64,000 bases of DNA from Salininema proteolyticum (lineage in GTDB: Bacteria > Actinomycetota > Actinomycetes > Mycobacteriales > Micromonosporaceae), in assembly GCF_042685645.1 (NCBI RefSeq), contig NZ_JBHUNX010000001.1, positions 1,798,001-1,862,000 on the forward strand, read 5' to 3'. The notes under the pieces were generated by a model that was given only the letters and a program-made list of their open reading frames with translations, was not told the origin of the DNA and searched no databases. The position numbers and the translations under genes were made by a program. Shown one piece after another: positions 48,808-60,532 of the stretch; the stretch's first letter is position 1, and the number at the start of each line of letters is the position of its first letter.

Positions 48808-50454
48808 ATGATCTTTGAAGACCGGACGGTGAAGTCGCACCGCGGAACGGGAAAGCGCCGCCGAAAGGGCGGGGGCCGACTGCCCGTCGCCCCGTGGGTC
48901 ATCATCGTCGCCGTCTGCGCCGTCGTGATCGCCGCGGTGACGGTCGTCTTCGTCAAGGCCGTGCGCGGCGCCTGCTCCGGCGACGTCTACCGGGTCCCGG
49001 TCTCCGCGTCCGGGTCGGTCGCCTCGGGCCTCAAGGAGTTGGCCTCCGAGTGGGAGAGCACCTCGCCGAGTTACGACGGCCAGTGCATCGGGGTGTCCGT
49101 GGAGCGGGTCTCCTCCGTCGACGCCGCCGGGGGCCTCTCCGGCGTGTGGAACGAGCGGAACCTCGGCAAGCGGCCCGTGGCCTGGGTGCCGGACTCTTCG
49201 GCCTGGCTGGACTGGGTGGGCGAGTCGGGGACCGCCGGCGACCTCGCCGCCGCCGACCGGACCCTCCTGGGCTCCTCGCACCTCGTCCTGGCCGTCCCCG
49301 AGCCGGTCCTCGCGGAGAACCCCTGGCTGGAAGAGGCCTCGTGGGAGGAGATCGCCTCCCGGGCCGCCGGGGGCGACCTGGACCTGGCTTCGGCCTCCCC
49401 GCGCACCTCGTCCTCCGGCCTGCACACCCTGTTGAACGTGGCCCTGGACGAACAGGGCGAGGGGGACCGGAAGGCCGTGGAGAACCTCGCCGCCGCGCTG
49501 GAGTCGGGGAAGACGGCCGCGACGGCCTCCGAGATCTTCGGGCAGGTCACCGAGCTGCGCGCCGCGGGGGAGGACCCCATGGCGTTCGCCGACGCCTACG
49601 CGGCCTTCGACTACGAGGTCGAGTCATTCAACAAGGGTTCGGGGGACTTCCAGCTCTCGGTCGTCGAGCCGGCCGCCTCGCTGCCCGACCCGGTCTACCC
49701 CTACGTGGTGCTCTCCGACGCGGACTGGGTGGGCGACGTGGACGCCCGCGTGGCCGAGGAGTTCGGGAAGTTCCTCGCCACCGAGGCCGCCCGCACCACC
49801 CTGGCCGAGTCCGGCCTGCACACCGACGCCGCCGACGAGCACGGTGAGACCCTGTCCTCCGACACCGTCCGGACGGCCCTGGAGAGCTGGTACTCGCTGC
49901 GGCGCGAGGTCGACGTCCTGGCGCTCGTGGACACCTCCGAGACGATGGAGGGCTCCCTGTCGGCGGCCGTGGACGACTTCTCCGCCCTGGTGGACGGCCT
50001 GGGCGACTCCTCCCGCGTGGGTTTGTGGGACTTCTCCGGCCAGGCGTCGGAGAACTCGGTGTTCGTCGACGCCGAAGCGGGCGTGCTGGGCGAGGGCGGC
50101 CACCGCGACACGGTCGAGAACGCCGCCTACTCGCTGAGGGCCGTGCCCGGCGGTCCGCCGGTCTACGGCGCGCTGGCCACCGCCGTGGACTACATGAACG
50201 ACAACGCCTCCGAAGGCACCACCAGCTCCATCGTGGTCTTCACCAGCGCCGCCGGCGACCCGGTCAGCGCCGTGGACCTGGAGACGGCCACCGACCTGGC
50301 CTCCACGGGCTCGGCCCGGGTGATCGTCGTGGGCTATCCCGGCGCCGACGAGGCCTCGCTGACCCAGATCGCCGAGTCCTCCGGGGGCGTCTACGTGGAC
50401 GCCTCGGCGGAGGACGCCGACTCGCGCCTGGCCGACGCGGTCCTGGGGCTGTGA
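48808..50454 (+). CDS. Membrane-anchored substrate-binding-like protein fused to a VWA domain
   Basis: A 548-residue protein. A basic cytoplasmic tail (residues 12-25) precedes one membrane helix (~28-50). The outer part first resembles a periplasmic-binding fold (SASGSVASGLKELASEWEST, through about residue 340), then a von Willebrand A domain from about 370 with the metal site LALVDTSETMEGSLS. This architecture is seen in actinobacterial ABC-like solute proteins of unknown ligand. Its stop overlaps the start of the chorismate enzyme as TGATG. GGGGGA precedes the ATG. Confidence 0.85.
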   Translation: MIFEDRTVKSHRGTGKRRRKGGGRLPVAPWVIIVAVCAVVIAAVTVVFVKAVRGACSGDVYRVPVSASGSVASGLKELASEWESTSPSYDGQCIGVSVERVSSVDAAGGLSGVWNERNLGKRPVAWVPDSSAWLDWVGESGTAGDLAAADRTLLGSSHLVLAVPEPVLAENPWLEEASWEEIASRAAGGDLDLASASPRTSSSGLHTLLNVALDEQGEGDRKAVENLAAALESGKTAATASEIFGQVTELRAAGEDPMAFADAYAAFDYEVESFNKGSGDFQLSVVEPAASLPDPVYPYVVLSDADWVGDVDARVAEEFGKFLATEAARTTLAESGLHTDAADEHGETLSSDTVRTALESWYSLRREVDVLALVDTSETMEGSLSAAVDDFSALVDGLGDSSRVGLWDFSGQASENSVFVDAEAGVLGEGGHRDTVENAAYSLRAVPGGPPVYGALATAVDYMNDNASEGTTSSIVVFTSAAGDPVSAVDLETATDLASTGSARVIVVGYPGADEASLTQIAESSGGVYVDASAEDADSRLADAVLGL

Positions 50455-51623
50455 TGGAACCCTTCGCCCCGCCCGGGATGGACTCCGCCTGTCGGAGTAC
50501 CGCGGTGGAGGCCGACCGCCTCGAGTGGCGGGCCGGCGACGGCGGCGACCTCCCCGCGGCGATCGACGGATTCCTCGCGGAGCACGGCCGGGGCCCCGAC
50601 CACGGGCGGCCCGGTTCGGCCTGCGGGGTGGGAGTCCTCTTGTCGCACCGGGCCTCGGCGGTGATGACCGGTGCGGCGGCGGGCGCCGAGCCTCCGTCGG
50701 CCGTCCCCGACGTCGTCCTGGTCGCCTTCGAGCACGCCGAGCCTTCGACCGGCGAGCCCTTGGAGGCCGATCCGCCGGCGGCCGAGGCGCGCGGGGATTA
50801 CACGGTGGGGGAGTGGACTCCTACGTGGACGCCCGGAGCCCATGCCGAGGCTGTGCGGGAGACGTGCCGACGCATCGCGGCGGGAGACGTGTACGTGCTC
50901 AACGTCGTCGGACACTGGACGGCCCCGTGGGAGGGTGATCCGGCCGCGCTGGTCCGCGACGTCGCCTCGGTGCCGGGGGCCGCGTGGGGCGGGGCCCTGC
51001 GGTCGCGGGGCGGGGGTGCGCCGGAGTGGTTCGTCGCCTCGGCCTCGCCGGAGTGCTTTGTGGAGGTCGACGGTTCGACGGTGCGGACCTATCCCATCAA
51101 GGGCACGGCCCCGGCGACGGAGGCCGGGCGCGTGGAGCTGACCTCTTCGGTCAAGGAGCGCGCCGAGCACGCGATGGTGGTGGACCTGTTGCGCAACGAC
51201 CTGGCCCAGGTGTCGGTTCCCGGGAGCGTGACGGTGGAGGAGCTGTTCTCGCTGCGCAGGTGGCGAGACCTCTGGCAGGCGGAGTCGACCGTGTCGGCCC
51301 GGCTGCGCCCGGGCCTGGGATTCTCGGACCTGCTGCGGGGGGCGTGCCCGCCCGGTTCGGTCACGGGCACGCCCAAATCGACGGCCCTGGAGATCATCGC
51401 CGCCCTGGAGCCGGTGGGCCGTGGCCCGGCGATGGGCGCCTTCGGTTTCGCCGCCTCGGCCGGCCGAGTGCGCCTGGGTCTGTCGATTCGCACTCTGGCG
51501 GGGGACGCCTCCCGGCTGCACTTGTGGGCCGGGGGCGGGGTCACCTGGCGGTCGGATCCCGACGCTGAGGTGGCCGAGGCGGGCGCCAAGGCCGAGGGCG
51601 TCATGGCGGCCCTGCGGCATTGA
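50454..51623 (+). CDS. Chorismate-binding enzyme, PabB-like (aminodeoxychorismate synthase component I)
   Basis: A 389-residue chorismate-using enzyme. Core motifs are YPIKGTAPATEAGRVELTSS, then AEHAMVVDLLRNDLAQV, PPGSVTGTPKSTALEIIAAL and the C-terminal AFGFAASAGRVRLGLSIRTL. The set resembles PabB, which makes 4-amino-4-deoxychorismate for folate, rather than TrpE. The N-terminal domain is short and divergent. The start shares a base with the VWA gene stop, so the two are co-translated, an unexpected pairing. No glutamine amidotransferase or lyase partner is adjacent. Confidence 0.88.
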   Translation: MEPFAPPGMDSACRSTAVEADRLEWRAGDGGDLPAAIDGFLAEHGRGPDHGRPGSACGVGVLLSHRASAVMTGAAAGAEPPSAVPDVVLVAFEHAEPSTGEPLEADPPAAEARGDYTVGEWTPTWTPGAHAEAVRETCRRIAAGDVYVLNVVGHWTAPWEGDPAALVRDVASVPGAAWGGALRSRGGGAPEWFVASASPECFVEVDGSTVRTYPIKGTAPATEAGRVELTSSVKERAEHAMVVDLLRNDLAQVSVPGSVTVEELFSLRRWRDLWQAESTVSARLRPGLGFSDLLRGACPPGSVTGTPKSTALEIIAALEPVGRGPAMGAFGFAASAGRVRLGLSIRTLAGDASRLHLWAGGGVTWRSDPDAEVAEAGAKAEGVMAALRH

Positions 51624-51674
51624 GGCCGTGTCACTGGAAGCGGCGCGCGGAGGGTCCGGCGGGGACGGGGACCC

Positions 51675-51932
51675 TCATGCCGCCGCGCGGTGGCGCAGCC
51701 ACAGCTGCTTGGCCCGCTCTTTGGCCTCCTCCCGCGTCGTGTCGTCCCATTCGGCCAGGTAGAGGCGGAGTCGCGGTGTCGCGGTGTCGATCTGCACGAT
51801 GCACCCCAGCTCCATCTCGGGGTCGGGGTGGACGCGTTTGATCCACACCGTGCCCCCTCCTTCGGTGGCGGCCTCGATGGTCCGGTGTCCCAGCCGGAAT
51901 CGGCCTATCGTCGTGGCCTCATGTCGGTTCAT
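51675..51932 (-). CDS. Small conserved-looking protein, function unknown
   Basis: An 85-residue protein: MNRHEATTIGRFRLGHRTIE, a beta-rich middle, then an amphipathic helix EWDDTTREEAKERAKQLWLR. I recognise no family. AAAGGAG precedes ATG 51932 with good spacing, and GC at third positions is high, which supports coding. It is convergent with the PabB-like gene. Confidence 0.65.
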   Translation of the reverse strand: MNRHEATTIGRFRLGHRTIEAATEGGGTVWIKRVHPDPEMELGCIVQIDTATPRLRLYLAEWDDTTREEAKERAKQLWLRHRAAA

Positions 51933-52064
51933 ATGCTCCTTTCGAGTTCCCACCCTGTTCGCCATCGCCCGGCGATGGCTGATCCATAGTGCCGACATCG
52001 AAGAGGGTTGTCAATACATCCGTCCGGGATACGGCAGAGCGCGCGGGTATGCGACAATTCCAGC

Positions 52065-52454
52065 GTGACCGACGAGAGGGCCGAAGGGCCGACCGACGAG
52101 GACATGACCGCCATCGCCGACCGCGCGTTCGATCTGGCCCGCACGGGCGAGACGGCCGTCCTGGAGCAGTACCTGGACGCCGGACTGCCGATCGAGATCG
52201 CGACCGGTTCGGGTGACACCCTCTTGATGCTGGCGGCCTACAACGGCCACGCCGACACCGTCCGGGCCCTCATCCGCCGGGGCGCGGACGTCGACCGCCT
52301 CAACGACCGGGGCCAGTCCCCTCTGGCCGGAGCGGTGTTCAAGGACTACCGCGAGGTCATCACCGTCCTTCTCGGACACGGCGCGGACCCGGAGGCGGGC
52401 AGCCCCAACGCCCGCGAGATCGCGGGCATGTTCCAGCGCGAGGTGGAGCTCTAG
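52065..52454 (+). CDS. Ankyrin-repeat protein
   Basis: A 129-residue protein with about three ankyrin repeats: TLLMLAAYNGHADTVRALIR, then GADVDRLNDRGQSPLAGAVF, then REVITVLLGHGADPEAGSPN. Bacterial copies of this size often accompany catalase genes or act as inhibitors; none is adjacent here. GACAAT (52053-52058) lies six bases before GTG 52065, so it is probably leaderless. It converges on the LysR gene with only eight bases between stops. Confidence 0.85.
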   Translation: MTDERAEGPTDEDMTAIADRAFDLARTGETAVLEQYLDAGLPIEIATGSGDTLLMLAAYNGHADTVRALIRRGADVDRLNDRGQSPLAGAVFKDYREVITVLLGHGADPEAGSPNAREIAGMFQREVEL

Positions 52455-52462
52455 ACTCCCGT

Positions 52463-53395
52463 TCAGACCAGGTGCAGCCCGGAGGGGATCTTCCCGTAGG
52501 CGTGGCGCCGGGTCAGGTACTTCTGCAGCGTCTCCTCGAAGGCCCGGGCGGCCTTCGTCGTCGGCGTGTCGGCGGCCCGCTCCAGGGCGATGGTGCGCAC
52601 CGCCCCGGGCGGCGCCAGCGGCGTGGTGCGGATCCGCGGGTCCTGCGTGGCCGTCATGGCCGGCAGCAGCGCGACCCCGACGCCGGTGGCCACGAGGTCG
52701 ACGATCGTGTCGGTGTGGCCGCCGTCGACGGCGATCTGCGGGGTGAACCCGGACTTCTGGCAGGCCTCGAGCGTCAGCGTGCGGAGGTCGTATCCGGCGC
52801 CCGGCAGCACGAACGGCTGGTCGGTCAGCTGCCCCAGTCCGATGCAGGCCTGGGCCGTCAGGGGCGGGTGGTCGGCGGTGTGGGCGATGACCAGGGTCTC
52901 GTGCAGCAGCGGCTGGCTGTCGATGCCGGCGGCGGCCTGGTGGTGGTGCGGGTGGGCCGTCAGCGCGATCTCGACGTCGCCGCGCACCAGGTGTTCGGTG
53001 AGGTCGGAGGAGCCGGTCTCGGTGAGGCTGATCTGGATGCCCGGCCAGGACTCGTGGTAGAGGGCCAGGAGCGGGGGGATGAGCCACGAGCAGATCGTCG
53101 GCGTGGCCCCCACTCGCAGGCGCCCCTTGGCCAGCGCGAGGTGGTTGTTCACGTCGCTCAGGGCGTCGTCGGCGGCCGAGACGATGCGCTTGGCGTGCGG
53201 CAACAGGGTCGCGCCGATGTCGGTCAGGTGGACCTGGCCGCCCTGTCTTGTGAAAAGGCTCGCACCAAGTTCGGCCTCCAGGGCCTGGATCTGCTTGGAC
53301 AGCGAAGGCTGGCTCATGCCGAGCTGTTCGGCGGCTCTGGTGAAGTGCCTGGTCTGCGCTACGGTGATGAACGCCTTGAGCTGATGAGGACGCAT
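52463..53395 (-). CDS. LysR-family regulator, probable regulator of sdhCAB
   Basis: A 310-residue LysR regulator. The HTH is MRPHQLKAFITVAQTRHFTR, AAEQLGMSQPSLSKQIQALE; the effector domain contains GATPTICSWLIPPLLALYHE and VDLVATGVGVALLPAM. It diverges from the succinate dehydrogenase operon across 78 bases. That arrangement recurs in actinobacteria, so it likely controls the operon; the ligand is unknown. The start is ATG 53395, immediately before the sequence that links to sdhC. Confidence 0.92.
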   Translation of the reverse strand: MRPHQLKAFITVAQTRHFTRAAEQLGMSQPSLSKQIQALEAELGASLFTRQGGQVHLTDIGATLLPHAKRIVSAADDALSDVNNHLALAKGRLRVGATPTICSWLIPPLLALYHESWPGIQISLTETGSSDLTEHLVRGDVEIALTAHPHHHQAAAGIDSQPLLHETLVIAHTADHPPLTAQACIGLGQLTDQPFVLPGAGYDLRTLTLEACQKSGFTPQIAVDGGHTDTIVDLVATGVGVALLPAMTATQDPRIRTTPLAPPGAVRTIALERAADTPTTKAARAFEETLQKYLTRRHAYGKIPSGLHLV

Positions 53396-53473
53396 AGTTG
53401 ATAACTTACTGGAATGGCCACACCGGCGGCCATGCATTGGACGGGTGACGAGGCCCTCCCCTAGCCTTGTGGC
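53396..53473. promoter_or_regulatory. LysR/sdhC divergent control region
   Basis: ATGGCC (53414-53419) and GGCCAT (53428-53433) form an 8-spaced inverted repeat in the middle. TAGCCT (53462-53467) lies six bases before the sdhC GTG. The repeat is a candidate LysR site about 30 bases upstream of the sdhC -10. Confidence 0.5.
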
Positions 53474-54190
53474 GTGTCTTTGGAAACTGCAACGAAGCGT
53501 CCGGGGAGGACGAAACCCGTGAGGGTCTCCTCCATCGGAGCGAAAATCACCATGGCGGTGACCGGCATCGTCCTGGTGCTGTTCCTGATCGCCCACATGG
53601 CCGGCAACCTCCACGCCTTCGGAGGGGCGGAAGAGCTCAACGAGTACGCGCACGGCCTGCGCGAGATCGGCGAGCCCCTGCTGCCCTACGAGTCCCTCCT
53701 GTGGGTCCTGCGGGTCGTCCTGCTGGCCTCGGTCGTCGCCCACATCGCCAGCGCCGTGGTCCTCACCCGCCGGGCGCACGTCGCCCGTCCGGTGAAGTAC
53801 GCCCACCGTCCGCCCGTCAGGGGCGAGGGCTCCTACGCCGCGCGCACCATGCGCTGGGGCGGCGTCATCATCGCCCTCTTCGTCGTCTGGCACCTGCTGG
53901 ACCTGACCACGCGCACGGTCAACCCGGAGAAGGACGTCCCCGAGGTCTACTCCGCCGTCGTCCAGGGCTTCGCCCCCGAGCGCTGGTGGGTGACCCTCTT
54001 CTACGTCGTCGCCGTCGTCTTCGTGTCCCTCCACATCCGCCACGGCATCTGGTCGGCCGTCCAGACCATCGCGGGCCCGGGGAACACGTGGCGCAAACGC
54101 ACCCAGACCATCGCCTGGATCGTCGCGGTCGTCCTCCTCGTGGGATTCCTCGCCGTTCCGCTTTCGGTCACTTTCGGATTGGTGAGCTGA
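53474..54190 (+). CDS. sdhC: Succinate dehydrogenase/fumarate reductase cytochrome b subunit
   Basis: A 238-residue membrane anchor of the B. subtilis-type (TIGR02046) complex II, with five helices and histidines placed to bind two hemes (FLIAHMAGNLHAFGG, VVAHIASAV, FVVWHLLDL, FVSLHIRHGIW). It passes electrons between the flavoprotein/iron-sulfur pair and quinone. GTG 53474 follows TAGCCT by six bases, indicating a leaderless operon mRNA. sdhA starts one base after its stop. Confidence 0.93.
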   Translation: MSLETATKRPGRTKPVRVSSIGAKITMAVTGIVLVLFLIAHMAGNLHAFGGAEELNEYAHGLREIGEPLLPYESLLWVLRVVLLASVVAHIASAVVLTRRAHVARPVKYAHRPPVRGEGSYAARTMRWGGVIIALFVVWHLLDLTTRTVNPEKDVPEVYSAVVQGFAPERWWVTLFYVVAVVFVSLHIRHGIWSAVQTIAGPGNTWRKRTQTIAWIVAVVLLVGFLAVPLSVTFGLVS

Positions 54191-54191
54191 C

Positions 54192-56875
<2,684 letters not shown>

Positions 56876-56910
56876 GGTCCGGCCGGGCGCGCCCGGCAAC
56901 GTACCCGTAA

Positions 56911-56955
56911 CAAGGGGGAGGCTCCGCGGAACCACTCCGCGGGGCCTCCCCCTTG
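56911..56955 (+). terminator. 19-bp hairpin after sdhB
   Basis: Arms 56911-56929 and 56937-56955 pair with one G-U, loop 7 bases, followed by CTCTTTG. A 16-base palindrome at 56882-56897 precedes it. Confidence 0.85.
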
Positions 56956-56984
56956 CTCTTTGCCCTCGGCCGTCGTCCGGACCT

Positions 56985-57947
56985 CTACGCCCTGTCCTCG
57001 ACGTCGACGGTCCACTCCATCGTCTGGAAGTCCTCGAAGGACACCCCGATGGCCGTCTCGGGCCAGTGGTACTCCACCCGGCCCTCGCGCGGGACGTAGG
57101 CGGCGGTGTACACGGTTCCGAAGCCGCGCCCGTAGCCGTGCCGGTAGAGCGGACCGGTCAGCAGCGCGGCGATGAGGTCGGGGACGGTGGCGGCCCGGCG
57201 GACGCGGTCGAGGACCGCCTCGCGCAGGCGGGAGTCCTCTCCTCCTTCGTGCTCCGGGTCGTCCTGGTGGTTGGCGGCGGTGGGGGAGTCGCGCCGCACC
57301 GCGCCCTCGCCGGGGCGCAGGTACAGCGAGTAGGCCTGGTCGGAGTCCACGACGGTGAGGTTGTGCGTCGTGGCCGAGGGGAAGCTCTTGGCCCGCTCCC
57401 AGGCCTCCTCGGCGGACTCGCAGGTCTCCAGGAGGTAGCGGGCCAGCAGCAGGACGCTGTGCCCGTCCTCGAGGTCGAGGACCGGCCTGCCGCCGAAGGC
57501 GATGGAGACGGCCAGCCCCGCGTCGTTCATCCCGTCGAGCAGCCCCCAGGTGCCCTCCTGCATCCCAATGACCGGGCGGAGGAAGTCGGTGCGCACCACC
57601 GTCTTCGAACAGTCGTCGGGGTCGAAGTCGTAGTTGCGCGCCAGCACCCCCGAGGCGGCCGTCTGGGTGCACCCGGCCGTGAACGGCCGCGTCGTGGGCA
57701 CGGCGAGGGCCGTCCAGGCGTCGGGGACGTCGAGCTCCTCGGCGAGGGAGTCGATGAGCGGCGCCAGCTCGGGCATGTGCTCCCGCACCGCCTTCTCCAG
57801 CCGGGCGCGGCGTTCGGCGGGCCACCGGTCGAAGCCGAGGTAGCCCCCGGCCCGGGCCGCGGAGTCGCGGACGCCCGACAGCCAGGCGCGCCGATCGGCG
57901 CCGGCGTCCAGCGCGGTGAAGGGAAGCTCGAGAATCATCTGGGTCAT
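56985..57947 (-). CDS. C45-like linear amide hydrolase / acyltransferase
   Basis: A 320-residue protein of the acyl-CoA:6-aminopenicillanic-acid acyltransferase (C45) and choloylglycine-hydrolase-like Ntn group. The likely N-terminal nucleophile after self-cleavage is Cys93 in TAGCTQTAASGVLARNYDFD, the segment that normally follows the processed bond. Further family signs are WGLLDGMNDAGLAVSIAFGG and TTHNLTVVDSDQAYSLY. Members hydrolyse amides such as N-acyl amino acids, bile salts or penicillins; the substrate here is unknown. Confidence 0.8.
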   Translation of the reverse strand: MTQMILELPFTALDAGADRRAWLSGVRDSAARAGGYLGFDRWPAERRARLEKAVREHMPELAPLIDSLAEELDVPDAWTALAVPTTRPFTAGCTQTAASGVLARNYDFDPDDCSKTVVRTDFLRPVIGMQEGTWGLLDGMNDAGLAVSIAFGGRPVLDLEDGHSVLLLARYLLETCESAEEAWERAKSFPSATTHNLTVVDSDQAYSLYLRPGEGAVRRDSPTAANHQDDPEHEGGEDSRLREAVLDRVRRAATVPDLIAALLTGPLYRHGYGRGFGTVYTAAYVPREGRVEYHWPETAIGVSFEDFQTMEWTVDVEDRA

Positions 57948-58056
57948 CGCCTTTCCAACGGTCCGGACTCGAATGTACCAATCGGGCCCCCGGCGGCCGC
58001 CGGAGCGCTAGCCTTCTGTCCAGAGCAAGGGCGAGGACGGCGCGAAGGGGGCCGAG

Positions 58057-58767
58057 GTGGACCGCGAACCCAGCATCAGGATCACGAAGAACGGACCCTA
58101 CCGCGTCCACGGCCACGTCCCCCTGGCCAAGCAGTTCATCGGCTCAGGCCCCGAAGGGGAGTCCCTGACGTGGATCGAGGGCGAACCCTGGGAGGATGTG
58201 AGCTCCTACAACCTCTGCCGGTGCGGCCGGTCGGGGACCAAGCCCTTCTGCGACGGCACCCACGCCCAGATCGGATTCGACGGCACCGAGACCGCGCCGC
58301 GCGAACCCTACCTCGCCCAGGCGGGGGAGTAGGACGGGCCGGAGCGGATCCTCACCGACGCCGAACGCCTGTGCGCCTTCGCGCGCTTCTGCGACCCGGC
58401 CGGCGGGATCTGGAACCTCGTCGAGCGCCCCGGAACCGCCGAGATGGTCGACTACGAGGCCGGACACTGCCCTTCGGGCCGGCTCGTCTCCTGGGAACCG
58501 GAGACCAAGGCGCCGGTGAAACCGGACCTGCCGGCCTCCATCGGCGTCGTGGAGGACCCCGTGGAGGGCTGCAGCGGCCCCCTCTGGGTGCGCGGCGCCA
58601 TCCCCGTCCGCTCCGCCGACGGCCAGGAGTACGAGCTACGCCGGCGCGTCACCCTCTGCCGGTGCGGCGCCTCGCGCAACAAGCCCTTCTGCGACGGCAC
58701 CCACGCCGCCATAGGATTCCAGGACGGCACCGACCTCGACCACCCGCCCCGCCACGCCGGACACTGA
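58057..58767 (+). pseudogene. Double-CDGSH iron-sulfur protein interrupted by one in-frame TAG
   Basis: The frame from GTG 58057 reads a first CDGSH domain (NLCRCGRSGTKPFCDGTHAQ), then TAG at 58330-58332, and continues in the same frame with RILTDAERLCAFARFCDPAG, EAGHCPSGRL, VEDPVEGCSGPLWVRGAIP and a second CDGSH (TLCRCGASRNKPFCDGTHAA). Full-length relatives of about 230 residues run through this point. There is no other disruption, so this is a fresh nonsense change, a sequence error or read-through. As written, a 91-residue single-domain protein is made. The second half has no good start before ATG 58444. Confidence 0.85.
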
Positions 58768-58791
58768 CCGCGCAGCGGGGGACGGCGCCCC

Positions 58792-60432
58792 TCACGCCGT
58801 TTCGCCGCTCTCGCGCAGCACCGTCTCGACCCCGTCGCGGACGTCGCTGACCACGCCCTCGCCCCGCTCCAGCACGACCCGGCGGGTCAGCCCGAGCCCG
58901 TCGAGGAAGTCCGGGTCGTGGCTGACGACCACCAGCGCGCCCTCGAACGACGTCAACGCGTCGCGCAACTGCCCCACCGACGTGAGGTCGAGGTTGTTCG
59001 TCGGCTCGTCGAGCACCAGCAGTTTCGGCGCCGGCCGCGCCGACAGCACCGCCGCCAGAGCCGTGCGCAGCCGCTCCCCGCCCGACAGGGTGGACACCGG
59101 CTGGAACACCGCGTCGCCGCGCAACAGGAACCGCGACAACCGCGTGCGCAACAGCGACTCGTCGGCGTCCCCGGCCCGGGCGCGCACGCTCTCCAGCACG
59201 GTCGCCCCGTCGTCGAGGAAGTCCAGCCGCTGCGTCAGATACCCCGACGGGACACGGGCCTCTGCCAGCAGCCGCCGCAGCAGCGTCGTCTTCCCCGACC
59301 CGTTGTCCCCGACCAGGGCGACCCGCTCGGGACCGACGACCGACAGGTCCACGCCCGCGGGACCGTAGAGGCTCTGGCCGTGTACCCCCTCGGCGCCGAA
59401 GCCGGACACCTCGGCGACGACCGCCGCCGGCCCCACCCGCGTCTCGGGAAGGTCCACCCGGATCGACTTGTCGTCGCGCAGGCGGTCCTTGGACTCCTCC
59501 AGGGCCTCCTTGGCCCCGGCGAGGTCCTCCTCCTTCTCGATGCGGTGCTTGGCCCGCGACACCTGCGCCTGGCGCTTGCGCTCGTTCATGACGATCTTGG
59601 GCTGGGACTTGTTGCCCGACGCCTTGCGCCCCGCCCGCTCCCGGCGCGCCAGCTTCACCTGCGAGTCGATCCACTCCTGCTTCTGCTTGCGGTAATGGGC
59701 CCTGGCGTCGCGCACGGCCCGCTCGGCGGCGTGGCTCTCGGCGGCCACCGCCTCCTCGTAGACGTCGAAGTTCCCCCCGTAGAAGCGGATCCCGCCCCGG
59801 TAGAGCTCGGCCGTCCGGTCGACCCGCCGCAGCAGGTCCCTGTCGTGGGAGACGACCAGCAGAGTTCCCTGGAACGCCTCGACCGCCCGGTACAGGTAGC
59901 CCCGCGCCCGCCGGTCGAGGTTGTTCGTCGGCTCGTCCAGCAGCAGCACGTCCGGGCGCTCCAAGAGCTTCCCGGCCAGGCCGACCAGGAGGCACTCGCC
60001 TCCCGAGAGCGACTCGACGGGACGGTCCAGGCCCACGTGGTCCAGCCCCAGCTGGTCCAGGCGGGCGCGGGCGCGCTCGCCGACGTCCCAGTCCGAGCCG
60101 ATGACCTCGAAGAGGTCCTCGTCGACCTCCCCGGCCACGACGGCCTCGATCGCCGCCAGCACCGGGGAGATCCCCAACAGGTCGGAGACCGAAAGGCCCC
60201 GGCTCAGCGGCAGGTGCTGGGGAAGGTAGGCCATGCGGCCGGTGTGCTCCACCCGCCCCGCGGAAGGGGAGAGCTCTCCGGCGACCAATCGGAGCAGAGT
60301 GGACTTCCCCGTCCCGTTGTCGCCGATCAGAGCGGTCGCACCGGGGGAGAAGGCGGCATTGAGGCCGGTGATCACCTCGCCGCCGTCGGCCCACTGGAAG
60401 GCGAGATCGGTGATGGTGATGGCATTTGACAT
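58792..60432 (-). CDS. ABC-F ATPase, likely ribosome-protection type
   Basis: A 546-residue soluble protein with two ABC domains and no membrane part. Walker A is LIGDNGTGKSTLLR and LVGDNGSGKTTLLR; signatures are LSGGECLLVGLAGKLLE and LSGGERLRTALAAVL; Walker B plus the ABC-F glutamate-containing LLLDEPTNNLD occurs in both. The linker between them (~residues 210-300) is long, basic and helical (HYRKQKQEWIDSQ), as in antibiotic-resistance ABC-F proteins that act on the ribosome. ATG 60432 follows GAGGAG. The WhiB7-like promoter and 290-base leader support drug induction. Confidence 0.9.
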   Translation of the reverse strand: MSNAITITDLAFQWADGGEVITGLNAAFSPGATALIGDNGTGKSTLLRLVAGELSPSAGRVEHTGRMAYLPQHLPLSRGLSVSDLLGISPVLAAIEAVVAGEVDEDLFEVIGSDWDVGERARARLDQLGLDHVGLDRPVESLSGGECLLVGLAGKLLERPDVLLLDEPTNNLDRRARGYLYRAVEAFQGTLLVVSHDRDLLRRVDRTAELYRGGIRFYGGNFDVYEEAVAAESHAAERAVRDARAHYRKQKQEWIDSQVKLARRERAGRKASGNKSQPKIVMNERKRQAQVSRAKHRIEKEEDLAGAKEALEESKDRLRDDKSIRVDLPETRVGPAAVVAEVSGFGAEGVHGQSLYGPAGVDLSVVGPERVALVGDNGSGKTTLLRRLLAEARVPSGYLTQRLDFLDDGATVLESVRARAGDADESLLRTRLSRFLLRGDAVFQPVSTLSGGERLRTALAAVLSARPAPKLLVLDEPTNNLDLTSVGQLRDALTSFEGALVVVSHDPDFLDGLGLTRRVVLERGEGVVSDVRDGVETVLRESGETA

Positions 60433-60505
60433 GAGGGAGGCTCCTCTTCCTGGCTTCTTCACGGATTCACGCGGCGCGGTCGTTGCGGACGGCCTTGTCG
60501 GACCG

Positions 60506-60532
60506 TCATTTCAGAAGAGGCATCGCCCGCAT
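60506..60532 (-). other. Possible leader peptide MRAMPLLK
   Basis: An 8-codon frame in the ABC-F leader, with stop TGA at 60506-60508, about 74 bases before the ABC-F start. Leader peptides of this size regulate several antibiotic-induced ABC-F and erm genes. No ribosome site is visible, so support is weak. Confidence 0.25.
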
